From assembly GCA_037957365.1 (NCBI GenBank), contig JARHVA010001190.1, forward strand, positions 685,001 to 749,000: a DNA stretch of 64,000 nucleotides, given 5' to 3'. Shown here piece by piece: positions 15,375 to 27,241 of the stretch. Origin of the DNA: Torreya grandis. Taxonomy: Eukaryota; Streptophyta; Pinopsida; Cupressales; Taxaceae. The position numbers were made by a program, and so were the translations under genes. Under the pieces are notes generated by a model. It searched no databases. It had not been told where the DNA came from and saw nothing but the letters and a program-made list of their open reading frames with translations. The number at the start of each line of letters is the position of its first letter. The first letter of the stretch is position 1.

Positions 15375-15925
15375 CTGTTCAGACCATAGTTGGGCTCCCT
15401 AAGGCTAACTTGGGCACTTCGTCAAAGCAGAAAGGTCATAGATCCAAGGTTGAAACGTTGCGATGGGACGCTGAAGATCTTATTAGAATTGGGTCTTTAA
15501 GGAGGTTGGCAGATTTCCTTTCTAGGAGAAGGTTGATCCCTGCCTGCATGTAACTCCCCACACCTTCCCTCATTATTCTTTTTGTCTAGTTTTGTGGTTG
15601 GTGTTGTTTGGTGCTAGTTGAGAGGTGATCTTGAGATAAGTGGGTGTTCTGCAAACTAGTTGCTGAAGGTTTGCAACGCTTTTGCTAACTTTTTGCCTTG
15701 GTTATTATTTTGGGTCCTACCTTTTAGTTATTTTTGTTTGATCTTTTCTTGTGCTCGAGCTTTATTGTTTCCCTATTGGGCTAGTGTTGTTGGGGATTGG
15801 TCCCTCTATTGTGTCCCATATCTTGTTTGGAGCTTCGATCTCTACAAAAGCTCTTCTTATTGGGTTGTGGGCTATCGCCATAACCTTCAAATATACCTGC
15901 ATAAAAAAAAATTAAAAAAAAAAAC
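15375..15925 (+). mobile_element. Candidate poly(A)-tailed retrocopy (LINE 3' end)
   Basis: A block of clearly higher GC than its surroundings starts near 15375 and ends in an A-rich tail (about 15901-15924, A9-TT-A11). The first part holds a short Arg/Lys/Ser-rich frame (15359-15553) ending at TAA. The rest is T/G-rich like a 3' untranslated region. This shape suits a 5'-truncated LINE or a processed transcript. No reverse transcriptase motif is visible, and no target duplication was found, so the class is uncertain. Confidence 0.4.
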
Positions 15926-16319
15926 ATGATTTGACTTAGATCCCTAAATGAACTAGAATACATATATATTTATTAACTAATTAAATTCAAATTAAGACCC
16001 TATTAACACCCGAACCAATGTTTAGTGATCAAAACGTAAAAATGGCGAATAAAAGGGACACAAACACTTAAACCAAAAAATGCCACTCAAAAAAGTGTAC
16101 AAAAACTTTATATAAGTCACATGGGCATATGCATAATTTGAAAAAAAAAAACAATAAAGAGAACATCAAAAAAGAAAGAAAAAAATAAATGAAAAGGAAT
16201 TGAGAGGGGCATAAAGCATAAAACATTAATAAAATACAACAATAACCCCTTAAACAAATAATTGTTAAATACACAAACATATTAAAATTATACAATTTAA
16301 TAACTAATAAAATACCTAC

Positions 16320-16430
16320 AACTAAGAAAAAGAAAGGTCGAGAAGGTGCTAGAGAAGAGTGGAGTCTTCCATCTGTAACCTGCGAAGGTGTTTAAATACC
16401 CACTCCAAAAGACATTTTTGCAATCACGAA
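16320..16430 (+). promoter_or_regulatory. Probable promoter of the small heat shock gene
   Basis: TTTAAATA at 16391-16398 is the best TATA-like box, about 240 bases before the ATG. Upstream, several GAA triplets and one TTC (about 16325-16362) resemble scattered heat-shock-element half sites, but no clean nGAAnnTTCnnGAAn array is present. Heat induction is expected from the gene family rather than shown by this sequence. Confidence 0.35.
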
Positions 16431-16481
16431 GATTTTGCATTCTATCTGATCTGTAATAATAGTTTGTTTGAAGTAGAAATT

Positions 16482-16502
16482 ATGGCGCACAATAATTTAT
16501 GA
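16482..16502 (+). other. Short upstream ORF in the heat shock leader
   Basis: ATG at 16482 opens a six-codon frame (Met-Ala-His-Asn-Asn-Leu) ending at TGA. If transcription starts about 30 bases after the TATA box, this lies in the 5' leader and could dampen translation. No homology supports it. Confidence 0.3.
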
Positions 16503-16518
16503 GCGGTTAGCATAACTG

Positions 16519-16616
16519 GTAAGCAATCTGTACTTCTTATTTTAACATTTGGATTCAACAATGGTCGGTAATTTTCTCCTCATTAGCATGGAATAAATGT
16601 ATGGATATATTTGCAG
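16519..16616 (+). other. Possible 5'-leader intron
   Basis: GTAAGC at 16519 and TTTGCAG ending at 16616 make a plausible 98-base GT-AG intron with a T-rich 3' part, 20 bases before the start codon. The assignment rests only on splice-site appearance. Confidence 0.35.
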
Positions 16617-16636
16617 GGTTGAGGTTTTAAGAAGAA

Positions 16637-17166
16637 ATGGACCCGCTGTTGACCACACTGGAGCATCTGCTCGGCGTTCCTGACGAAATGGAGAAGCACT
16701 TCAATGCCCCCACACGCATTTACATTCGCGACACCAAGGCCATGGCTTCCACCCCTGTCGATGTCAAAGAATTCCCCAACTCATGTCTTTGTGATCGACA
16801 TGCCCGGCCTCAAATCCAACGATATCAAGGTAATGACCCTGCAAAACCTTATGTCAATGTGAGAGGTTTTGAAAGGTTGAAAACCCTGAGCTGAGGAAAT
16901 AAATCTTTTGTATGAAGGTTCAAGTGGAGGATGAAAATGTGCTCACAATCAGCGGAGAGCGAAAGAGGGAAGAAGATCGGGAAGCCAAGTACATTCGAAT
17001 GGAGCGCAGGGTCGGCAAATTCTTGAGGAAATTTACCCTGCCTCAGGATTGCAATATGGAGGCTATTTCTGCTGCCTGTCATGATGGAGTCGTGAGTGTC
17101 ACTGTTCCTAAGCTGCCTTCTCCAGAGCCCAAGAAGCCCAAGACATTTGAAGTTAAAATTGCGTAG
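16637..17166 (+). CDS. Class II cytosolic small heat shock protein, frameshifted
   Basis: The product is a class II small heat shock protein, an ATP-independent cytosolic chaperone that binds unfolding proteins in oligomers. Exon 1 (16637-16829) encodes the N-terminal arm starting Met-Asp-Pro-Leu and the first strands of the alpha-crystallin domain. Exon 2 (16918-17166) encodes the rest, including Gly-Glu-Arg-Lys-Arg, Arg-Arg-Val-Gly-Lys-Phe, Asp-Gly-Val-Val and a Lys-Pro-Lys-rich tail. The Val-Asp-Val-Lys-Glu-Phe-Pro-Asn-Ser motif is followed by a missing dinucleotide near 16783. The frame after it reads [13 protein letters not shown], exactly as in the family. Allowing for two lost bases the gene is 147 codons, close to the family's usual 150-160. 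The context AAGAAATGG favours this start. It is either a recent pseudogene or a sequencing error. Confidence 0.9.
16830..16917 (+). other. Intron of the small heat shock gene
   Basis: GTAATG at 16830 and TATGAAG ending at 16917 bound 88 bases. Removing them joins Asp-Ile-Lys to Val-Gln-Val-Glu-Asp in phase 0, which matches the uninterrupted class II domain. The intron itself contains an in-frame stop. Most angiosperm cytosolic class I and II genes lack introns, so its presence is notable. Confidence 0.85.
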
Positions 17167-17883
17167 GGTTTCCCGTTCTGAATGAAATGATGTAAGTTTT
17201 GTTTTGCCTACTTGTTGCTGTGTATCAAGGTTTAGCTTTCAACTATTAAAAAAATTAAAATAACTTCATTTAAAATGGGTAAATATGGATCTTATTGACC
17301 GGTTCAGTGGAGAGTATGTGCCTGTTTGGAGCTTCGAATGTATGTTACATTTTACGGTTTGCATTCGCATCTTTTTTTAGTCGATAACAGTTTTATGCAT
17401 TTGAGTGCTACTTGATTACTCTTTTCAACTGTATCTTAATAAGCGGAGGAGGACTTTTATTAAGCTAATCGTACATAATAAATATAAATATGTTTTAATT
17501 AAATTAATAAATATTAAATTAAATTTGAAGCTTTTATTAAAAGAGTGTCTTGGCTTCTGGAATGATTTTATGAAAGACAGAGCATTAAATGTTTAATAAA
17601 TATAAAATACTATATTAAATCTTTGAAACATATGTTTCTAAAAATCAATATTAATATTAAATTAATATTTAACTAATTTATGTTTTAAATTTATTAATTT
17701 AACTAATTCAGGTTTTAAATTTTTGTTTTTAAAATAAAATCAAATATTAAACTAATGTATAATTTTAATTTTTTTGAAACATAATTTTTTTTAAAAATCA
17801 ATATAAAATATTAAATTATTATTATTGTTTTAAAATATTAAACTAATGTGTAATTAATTAAGTCTCTAAATTCTTAAATCTTT
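17167..17883. other. Heat shock gene 3' flank and AT-rich DNA
   Basis: A possible polyadenylation signal variant AATGAAA lies at 17181. Beyond about 17240 the sequence is very AT-rich with many TTAAAT-type runs and no gene. Confidence 0.5.
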
Positions 17884-18165
17884 ATAATAATCAAACAAAT
17901 GATTGTTTTAATTTTCGAAATAATCATGTCTAACTAATTTTCTAATTTCTTATTTTTATTAAAGATAAATATTATTTCTTTACTTTTATTAAATTATATC
18001 TATTAAAAATAAAAATGAAAATAATAATAATCAAACAAATGATTGTTTTAATTTTCGAAATAATCATGTCTAACTAATTTTCTAAATTCTTATTTTTATT
18101 AAAGATAAATATTATTTCTTTATTTTTATTAAATTATATCTATTAAAAATAAAAATGAAAATAAT
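17884..18165. repeat. Tandem duplication of 140 bases
   Basis: Two adjacent copies (starting about 17884 and 18024) differ at only two or three positions. The shared landmark TCAAACAAATGATTG occurs at 17891 and 18031. The copies are far more alike than the LTR pairs nearby, so the duplication is young. Confidence 0.9.
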
Positions 18166-21034
18166 ATTAAATGAAGGTAAAATCTTTTGAATATGTTAAA
18201 TTTATATTTTGAAAAGTATTAAATTTTAGATATATTTAAAATATTAAATTAAATTTTTAAAAATAAATTTAAATAATTAACTCTCTAAATTCTTAAAATC
18301 GTTATAATTAAAAGAACATTAAAGCTTTGTAGATTTAAAATATTAAATTAAAATTTTCATAAATTTAAAATATATTAGTAAATAGTATTATTATTTTTAT
18401 TAGATAAGGTAAAAAGTAAGGTTTTATTGGGGCCATTCAATTGGTATTAAAAAACAATCTCACAAACAATAACAATTTGTAGAAACATCAAATTACAACA
18501 ATCAAGAAATAACATTAAAAAAATGAAGATATTTATTTGCAAAATTATTTAAGGTTAACAAAGAATTAGAAGTATCAAAATAAAATTAAGCATAGGAGCA
18601 ACCATTATCAAAATAAGATGTTGAAGTTGGAAATTTGCATTTCACATCTTCCATGTTTGATCGTCACCTTCTTGCTTTTATCTTTTGTCCTTTATTTTTA
18701 TGAGTGAAATCTATAAGAGCTTTGAGTTTCACCATGGAAAGAGGAGTGGGGGAAGCAAAGGAACCCTTGAATGAAGTAGAGGTGGAAAGTATCGTCAACA
18801 TTGAATATGTTTGTAGAAAGTCTTCACGCATGGGGGAATCGATTGAAAGAGGGGGGAGGGAAGCTCAAAAAACCAATAGAAAATGTCATGATTGCAACAT
18901 AAGAAGCCTTGGTGTGGAGCCCCTTCTTCTAAATCCACTGAGAGCGAGGAGAGTCCTTGACCCCTAAAGAAGAACAATTAGAGGATCGTATTTGATGACA
19001 TTGTAGCAAAAAAGCATTTGAACGAAAGCATTTGAACACAGGGCCTTCATAATTGAGAAATTGAATCCACAAACCTTGGGAAGAGTGAAGATGAACAGAG
19101 TGTCAAAGAGGTTTGGAAAGGTCTACAATAATGCAAGTTCTCACAAATCTTTTCTCCAATCTTTTCTCCATAGAAGCTTTGTCGAGATTCACAAAAGAGC
19201 CCCCCTTGGTTAATAAGCATTTTGATTTGCTCTTCTTTTCTCAGAATAGGGGGAATATTGTAGAACCCGATCTAAAGGGAAAGCACAGTTTGTGATGATG
19301 TTCTAAGCTATCGTTAATCTTGCAAAAGGGCAATTGACGAAGCAATCACTAGATAAATTGCAAGAAAGTGGTCGTGCTTTATTCAAAAATGGAGAAGTTT
19401 ATGTATTATCAAAACCTTTTAATAATGGTGAACGTGGGAGTCGATGAAGTGAAACTATGTGTGAGTTTTTATATTATAAATTGTTTAAAGTCGAGATTGC
19501 ATATAAATTTGTAATTTAAGTTCAATGCAACAATCAACAATAGAAGCAATGGCTATTATAACATAGAGCTTTGAAGATGTTAATAGTAACATACTAGATC
19601 ATTCGACATGTTCTATAATCCTTGATTAGAAAGAGATTCATTTGTATATTATGTTAAGGCTACCTAAGCGGGGTCAAGAAGGGAATATATGTGTCGTGTG
19701 TTGTTTGCCATGTGCCCAACGGCATTGCTAAAATTGCACGTAGCAAAAATGTTGATTGTTGTTGGTGTCTTGCAAATTTCATTGTAAGTTGCTTATCATC
19801 TAATGCAGAGCATGCAACTAATTGTTTTCAATCTTGCATTAGACATTCCAAAACGAGATTTCAAATCGAAGCAAATGGAGTGAATTCAAAAGATCTTGTT
19901 TTTTGTTTGATGTCAATAAAAAGATTAACCATGTTTGTAGTTAAAACTATGCAATGATATCTAGGGTTATCGGCAACACATGCACATTGGGAATACCAGT
20001 AAAAGGAGCGTGCTTCAAGATAGTTTGTAAGGGATCCCACGAGTTTTGGTTGTGTTCGAAAGCATAGAAGTTGCAAAGCAAATAAATAATTTGTTATTCG
20101 TAAAAAAATTCCTTGAAGTAGGACTTCAGTTTTTCATTGTCAAATAGTTATATTGTATGATGTTAAACTATTAGATGTAAAAAGTGTTCAAGAGCTCTTC
20201 CACCAGGGCACTATTAGATCAACTATATAGGGCAAATAATAACATCTATTTCGTATATTTTTATGATCTCATTCGATTAGTGTAACGGTTGGTCCTTGCA
20301 TTTGTATTAAGAATTGTTTGTGCTTTAGTTTGTTGTGATTTTATAATGTATAATTGCATTAATAATTTAAGTTGAAAAATAGAGATGCAATATTATGTTA
20401 CTTGTTATTGTAATTTGAATTTAATCAACGTTTATGTTGCCTTTGTTTTATAGTATTTATTACGGTTTCAAAAATATTAATTGTAACTAACAAATTTGAT
20501 TTTATATTCATTTAAATTAGTGTTATCAATCATTGTGTTTAATTATCTTAATTTATAATATAGGTTTGTGGAATACTATTTTGTTACTCTAGATATGAAA
20601 GTATAATTTTGCAATAATATATATGTATAGTTTTTTATTTATTTTTTTATTAAAATAATATTTTAGAAAAAAATAATTATACGTTGAGTTGAAAGGTGAT
20701 TGCCAAAAATATATATTGCAAAGTTGAATTAGTCATATCCAATGGTGTTGTCGAGTGGCTATTAATGACTTTGGCAATGCGTATAGGTATTATGAATGAT
20801 AGAGAGGTACGTTGGCAAAGTTCACAAAGCACTAAAATTTTTAGGGCACTACACTTTTGCTAATTGACACTTCTTGATTCATTTGGTTCCCTTCCACCTA
20901 TTCTCTCATTAGGGTCTCAACTCCACTGAACCATTGATCCTATTTGGAGATCGACGGTGGTTGGGACCTTAGATTGTTTGAGCTTTAGGTGACTCCTGCT
21001 AATGATTTGAGCTTCTAAGATTCTGAAATAGTGC
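18166..21034. other. No gene recognised
   Basis: AT-rich DNA to about 18660, then a moderately less AT-rich stretch with short ORFs (18704-18967 and 19691-19957 on plus, 18795-18977 on minus). Their products match no family I recognise. Purine-rich strand bias at 18720-18960 makes the plus and minus ORFs there equally open. No promoter, splice or domain evidence supports a gene. Confidence 0.45.
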
Positions 21035-22400
21035 CACATGGCATAATTTTGGGGACTTGGAGACATGGAGCTTTACATCGTTGAGATCCTAAGACACCTG
21101 AGATGCTGCCATGTGGGAGCATCCCAAGCACACGGTGCCCGGATGTGTCTGGGATGTGATGAGACCCCTGGGATGTTGCCACATGGTAGCATCTCTGGTG
21201 TATGGAGGTCACTGGGCTTGTCAGGGCCTCGAGACAGGTGATATTCTACCACATGGCAACATCCCATGCACTTGAGTGCCCAAAGATCACTGAGATGTGT
21301 TGAGACTCCTAGGCACCCATAATGTTACCACATGAAAACATCCCATGCACCTAGGTACCTGAAAATGATAGGAATGTGTCAAAACCCATGGGCCCGTAGG
21401 ATGATGCCACATGGCAACATCACATGCACTTGGTGCCAAGAGGTCACTATATTTGTTGGAATCCCAGGGCTCATGATATTCTACTACGTGGTAGCATCTC
21501 ATGTACTTGAATGCCTAGAGATTAATGGGATATGCCAAGACTCCCAAGCACTTAGGATGCTACCATGTGGAAACATCTCGCACACGTTGGGTGTTTAGGG
21601 ATGATTCGAATGTGTTGAGACTCTTGAGTGTCTGAGATGTTGCCACATGGTAGCATTCCAAGTGTTTGGGTCCCTGAATGTCACTAGACTTGTCGAGACC
21701 CTGGGGCACATAATATTCTTCTATGTGGCAACATCCCATGCACTTGAGTCCCTGAAGATGATTGCGATGTGTCGAGACCTCTAGAGAATCAAGATGCTAC
21801 CAACATCTCACACACTTAGGTGTCTGAAAATGATTGGAATGTGTCGAGACTATTGAGCACCTGAGATGCTATTACGTGGAAACATCCCATGCACCTAGGT
21901 GCCTAGAGGTCACTTGACTTATTGAGATCCCCAAATCTAGATCTTGAGGCACACGATATTCTACCATGTGGCATCATCCCATGCACTTGAGTCCCTAGAG
22001 ATGACTAGGATGTGTTAAGACCCCAGGAACTTGGGATGCTACCATGTGGTAACATCCCACGCACCCATGTTCCTAGAGATGATTGGGATGTACCGATACC
22101 CCAGATACCTAGAATGTTTCCATGTGGTTGCATCTCAGGGGCTTGGATGTCACTAGACTTGTTGGGACCTCGAGGCATGTGATATTATGCCACATGGCAG
22201 CATCCCATGCACTTAAGTGCCCATAGATGACTGGGATGTGCCAAGACCCATGAACCCTTAAGATGATGCCATGTGGAAGCATCTTGTGCACTTGGGTGTC
22301 CGGAGATGATTAGGATGTGTTGAGAGCCCCAAGCACCTGAGATGATGTCATGTGGCAACATTCTATACACTTGATAGCCCTGAGGTTTGGCTACTTGAAG
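21035..22400. repeat. 78-bp tandem array with trimeric higher-order units
   Basis: About eighteen diverged monomers of 70-92 bases share a core like GCTACCATGTGGCAACATCC, then CATGCACTTGGGTGCC, GATGATTGGGATGTG and CGAGACCC. A variant monomer, with a TCACT-GACTTGT stretch and ending GATATTCTACC, recurs near 21246, 21480, 21717, 21960 and 22186, every 226-243 bases. Three monomers thus form a higher-order unit. Each core holds a CCACATGG or CCATGTGG half-palindrome. ORFs across it carry no recognisable domain. Confidence 0.88.
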
Positions 22401-22467
22401 ACATGGGTCCTTAGGGGTTTGGCTCCTTTGTGTTGGTCTCACAATTTTTTGTTCACCCAAAAACGTG

Positions 22468-22808
22468 CCATGTGGCACAATCCTGGGGACTTGGGGTGTT
22501 TGGGGGTTTGACTCCCTTGCATTGGTCCCTTTGTCCTCCGATGTTTGTTATTAGTCTTTCGCATCCTAGCCCTCTGAATAGTCACCATGTGGTAGTGCGG
22601 TGACAAGATCTTAGAGACTTAGGGCCTCGAGGGTTTGGTTTCTAAGCATTGGATTGGCAATCCTCCATTCACCCAAGATCGTGCCATATGGCATGATCTT
22701 GAGGACTCAGGTTTTTTGGGAGTTTAACTCCCATGCATTGTCCCATTCATCCACCCACCTTTGTTATCAGTCTTTCATGTGTCGACCCTCTGAATAGTCA
22801 TGGCGTGG
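22468..22808. repeat. Second tandem repeat, period about 213 bases
   Basis: Segment 22468-22595 matches 22681-22808, sharing GTGCCATGTGGCA-like, TTTGACTCCC-TGCATTG and CCTCTGAATAGTCA blocks. It borders and partly reuses the 78-bp monomer core. Confidence 0.75.
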
Positions 22809-23159
22809 CATCCATATGGGATTATAGGTTCTACCATCAAGCTCTGGTTACCTCAGGACTTTAGAAAATCACATCAATTTGGTCGACTGCATTTTTCATC
22901 TTCGGAAATATTTTTACAATTTTCATGGCAGTCTTTAGGTCTTCAAAAAAAAATTGAGCCAACTATTTTGAACCTTGGCCTTAGATCAAGTGATCCATTT
23001 AAAAGTGGTTGTCAACCCTTGAGTATGTGCGTGGAGGGGCCCTGACCCTGCAATTAGAAGCCATCACATGATAGGTCTACAAGTATGTTTAATCGATGCA
23101 AGGATTGTTAAGACCAACATCCAAAATTTGAAAGCATAAATCAAAATTTTAATTGGACT

Positions 23160-23335
23160 TGTCAAGACCTTAGGGCCCCTGGGTGCCCAGAGGTGATTGG
23201 GATGTGCTGAGACCCTCAGGGAATTATGATGTTGCCATGTGGTAACAATACCCACACCCAAGTGCCTGGAGGTGACATGGATGCGTTTCGAGGTGACTGG
23301 GACGTGCCGAGATCCTCGGGCACCAGCGACAACTC
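23160..23335. repeat. Outlying 78-bp monomers
   Basis: Two to three further monomer-like units (GGTGCCCAGAGGTGATTGGG and relatives) follow about 350 bases (22810-23160) that hold no repeat or gene. The array was probably split by that insertion or by divergence. Confidence 0.65.
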
Positions 23336-26300
23336 CATGTTTCTTTTGTAATATTGTTTTTATTACATTTATATATGCATGAGCCATTACCACACCAATT
23401 TGGCACAATCTAATGAGAGCCACCCACACTTTTGCCAACTTGCCAAACTAATCATGAAGATTAAATATTGAAGAGATAAAAATTAGGTGTTCAATTGCCT
23501 ATGTTAAATCCAAACTTATCTAAATGCAAATGTTTGTTGAAAAAACTATAAGATTATCAATATTTGTTTCTTTCTTGAAGGCGCAATGAGTGTCAGACTG
23601 CTTTTAAGCAATCCTAGAATCTTTCACAATTTTTATAGCATCAAAGAAACTATAGATAATACTTTAGAACCTCTTTCTTGCTTCTTGGTGACCCAAGTCT
23701 TATTTTTCACAAAAAAATATTTTAGCACTTTTGTTCTAAAGACCTCTGAAGACACAAGCTTTCGAAACTTTTGTTTGCAAATTTTGATGGACCTCAACCT
23801 TTGCAACTTAGTACTCACAACTTTTGTCTGTAGAAGTCCCGACTAAGTCGCAACATTTTTTCCAAATACCAAAAACACTTACAAAATTATTTTGAAGTCT
23901 TCAAGCTTTTTGTAGACATTTATTTGTGACCTTATTTAGACTAGTTGCAACAATTTTGTTAAAGACCTAAAAGATAGACAATTCTTGCGAAGTCTTTGAA
24001 ACTTTAGCTTTCATGCCCTAGACTTATTGATGCTTGGATCCAACATTTGGATGCCACAATTTTTGAGTTGTTTTTGGGAGAACATTTTTGAAGAGTTGAT
24101 AGATGTAGATTTCTTTTAGTTAGATGCATTTATCTATATTTATCAATTTCAACAAGTCAAAGTAGAGATGTAATATTTTTTCGTGAAATGTAGACTATAC
24201 ATGAATTTCATGCAAATTACTTTTGCTCAAATATGTTTTATTTATTCAATAATTAAATGTAATTTTTTTGCAATAACCATGATTACATTTGGATGTGTCA
24301 TCAATTATTTTTATGTGCAAGTGTATAATTGGATATTCCTCAATTAGGTAATATTACTGTACTAAGTTGTGTTTAGACCATTGAATTTATATTTGATATT
24401 GTGTCATCATATGAAAGTCATAGGTTTTGATCCTTGTCTTAGTTATTCTATGTTCAAAGATTTGTAGAATCCATTTTTTTGTATTTTTTAATTGATAACA
24501 TTTAAATGGAGATTTGTTTCTTTGAAAATCTTTGCCATTAATATTTTCTTGGAAGTACTTTTTTTTCGTGTTGTTACTTTCTCACCAATTCAAGATCACT
24601 GCGAGCGAGTTGATCTCTATACTTGAAGAGGTGATCAAAACCCCTGGATCTTTAGATATTCCTCATTTATGGTGAAAGATTCCAATACTTGAAACTAGTT
24701 AGTATTTAGTTTCAATGCATTTTCTAATATTAGAAATTAAGCATCAATATGTGGTCCTAATATATTCCTAATTCTTTTAGCTTTGGTATGTGGTTTGGAG
24801 ATTATTTGCATTTTCATGGTTCATCTTTTTTTGATGTATAATAAAAAGCTATATTGAAGATTAAGAGCTTAGAAAATCTAGAAAATTGCACTAACAAGTC
24901 GACAATATAGTGGAAAAATCACATGAAGAACACCTTAGATATCCAATGAACATTAGAACTAGTTTGTGAAATTCATTTCAGGACTAATCAAGAGCATTTT
25001 AGTACATTTCTGATCAAAATATTGATTGAATTGTATAAATTGTTATTAGAATAGCATTATCTAATAACATTCTCCAAGCAGTTTGTGGTCTTTACAAAAT
25101 TTTGTTATACACATTGAAAATTGCAGAAACTTAGACCATTCTATAATCAACCAACTCATGGCCATCACTAAAGCCTATGCAACTGACACTTGCTACAATT
25201 GTTACATGTGTCAAAAAAATTGTTGTGTAAATCATAATTCAACTTAATTAATCACATGTGCATATTAAGGGAAATGAGTTAGATGAAATCAATAATGCAA
25301 CAATAATAAATATAAACAAACAATGTTTACAGAACTGATCTCAACAACATGTTTCAAAAATCATAAATAGTAGTTCTTTTTTGTTGATGGATATGGAACA
25401 ATTTTCAAAAGACAAAAGAGTGTTAGAGTACTAGACAACTATGATACATGAGTCCAAACTAACTACAAAAGTTATTATATGTCTATATACATCAACAAGT
25501 GACAAAAAATCCAAGCATAACTTTTAATCGAGATCTATGCATAGGGAGTAGTGTAACTGGTTCTTTAAACATGTACTTGTTCTTGTGAGATCACAAAAGA
25601 AGGAAAAAATGTTAGAATTATATATATTAAAGCTTCAAATTAAAAAAAAAGTTTAAGAGTGGATCATGTACTCAATTATTGTTTATTACATTAACGTCTA
25701 GAATAAATTTTTCTTTGTTAAGAGTGAATTTTGTTTGTAGTGAGGATCCTCACAACAGGTAGATAGTGTTGGCTTTGTTTGTCATGTATTTATTGTGCGA
25801 TATGTTGGTCAATGCAGGAGCACTATCTTTAGTAGTAGCCCTGTGATAGTACACTGCATGTATCATTTTTCATTATTTTTAGATAGCACGTAAGGCGATG
25901 GGTATATACATATGAACTCGATTGATGACACAAAGGCTAGTTAAAAGTTATAGCCTTGATAGGTTGCATGGATTAAGATATAAAACTACAGTTGTTGTAG
26001 GTAGCTTGAAATGAATTTGAGTATATGTTTGCTATTGCCAATGTTCTCTCAACCTACATGTTAAGATTGGAGGCATTAATTGAAGCGAGGACTGGTAATA
26101 AAAAATATAAATCTTAAAAAAGGATGCCATGTATTTGTTATTGATAATTATGATGTTAGCTAAAAATTAAGCTCTTTTTAAAATGTCCAAAGCATATGTT
26201 AATTGATTTAGCAGAAAAATATGCCAACAAGACATATGTTTTAGTGCTAGAGAAACCAAGAAAACATTGATAAAAACTCAGATAAAGAAATAAAAGTAGA

Positions 26301-27241
26301 TCATCATAAAAAATGAAGGTATTCAGGTTTATTTATTACTTTTATTTTTTAAATTACAATTTTATCCAAATTTTGTGACGGGGCTTAGGGACATTAAACT
26401 TGATAATCCATGGAGTATTTGATAGCCTTCAAAAATTTGCATTTGGATTAAAGCCCTATATATATATATATTCGTGTAACTATTTATTAGTTTTTCTAAA
26501 TATGGTGAATGATTTGAATTTGAATACACAAGTCCCTCTAGTAAAAAAGGATACAATAAAGTAAAAAGATGTCAAGCCACAAACTTAATTTTTTTTGGAA
26601 ACTATAAAGAATTAAGCATAGACAACACAATAATGATCATACACAAGGTGTGATTCTATCAACATGGGAAATTATAAACCAGTGATTGAGGAGATGCATC
26701 AACTAGTAAATCTCCTAGACACAAAACAATCCTTTGAAAACATTAGGCCAGACCATTGACATTGTCCATGATGAAGATCTAGAACAAAAACTTAGATTCT
26801 AGATACCTAACTTAAAAATATCTAGGAACTAAAATCATGGATGAAATATGCTATAGCTAGATTTACAAAAAGATCGTTGGAAAAAAAATAAAGAAACATG
26901 TGACATACTTTTGTTTTTGCATCCAAGAGTACAAACAAGTCATTGAAAATTTTTGCAGCCTTCAATGGTGTGATGAATGTTGCTTGGCTAGTTTTAAGAG
27001 CTCTCTCTAGGCCCTTTAGTCTCACCAGGGTTTTAAACAAGTACATTGAAACTTTTTTAGCTAGTGTTTTATGTTCAATTGCTAGAAAGAGATGCTCAAA
27101 ACTTCCAAATCAATAAAGATGTTATGTTCAGAGACTAGTTTAGTTTCATGTTTTAAAAATGTAGATTAAATAAAGTGAAGTATTTGTGCAAGTAGAATCT
27201 TATGTTTATTATGTCATCTTCAATATAGCCATCATTTATTT
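23336..27241. other. No gene recognised
   Basis: AT-rich sequence without convincing coding regions. A short TA run lies near 26458-26472. The minus-strand frame 27046-26822 may be decayed DNA continuing from the adjacent Helitron-like element, but it shows no recognisable domain. Confidence 0.45.

Noticed and set aside
16849..17082. Minus-strand ORF over the heat shock gene
   Set aside because: Antisense shadow of the alpha-crystallin exon.
18704..18967. Possible small gene on plus, with a facing minus ORF
   Set aside because: Both strands are open because of purine/pyrimidine strand bias. No homology, splice or promoter evidence was seen.
21015..22478. Several minus- and plus-strand ORFs of 60-97 codons with repeated Met-Leu-Pro-His-Gly peptides
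   Set aside because: They are translations of the 78-bp tandem repeat. The repeat unit is not kept in frame along the array, so no repeat protein is likely.
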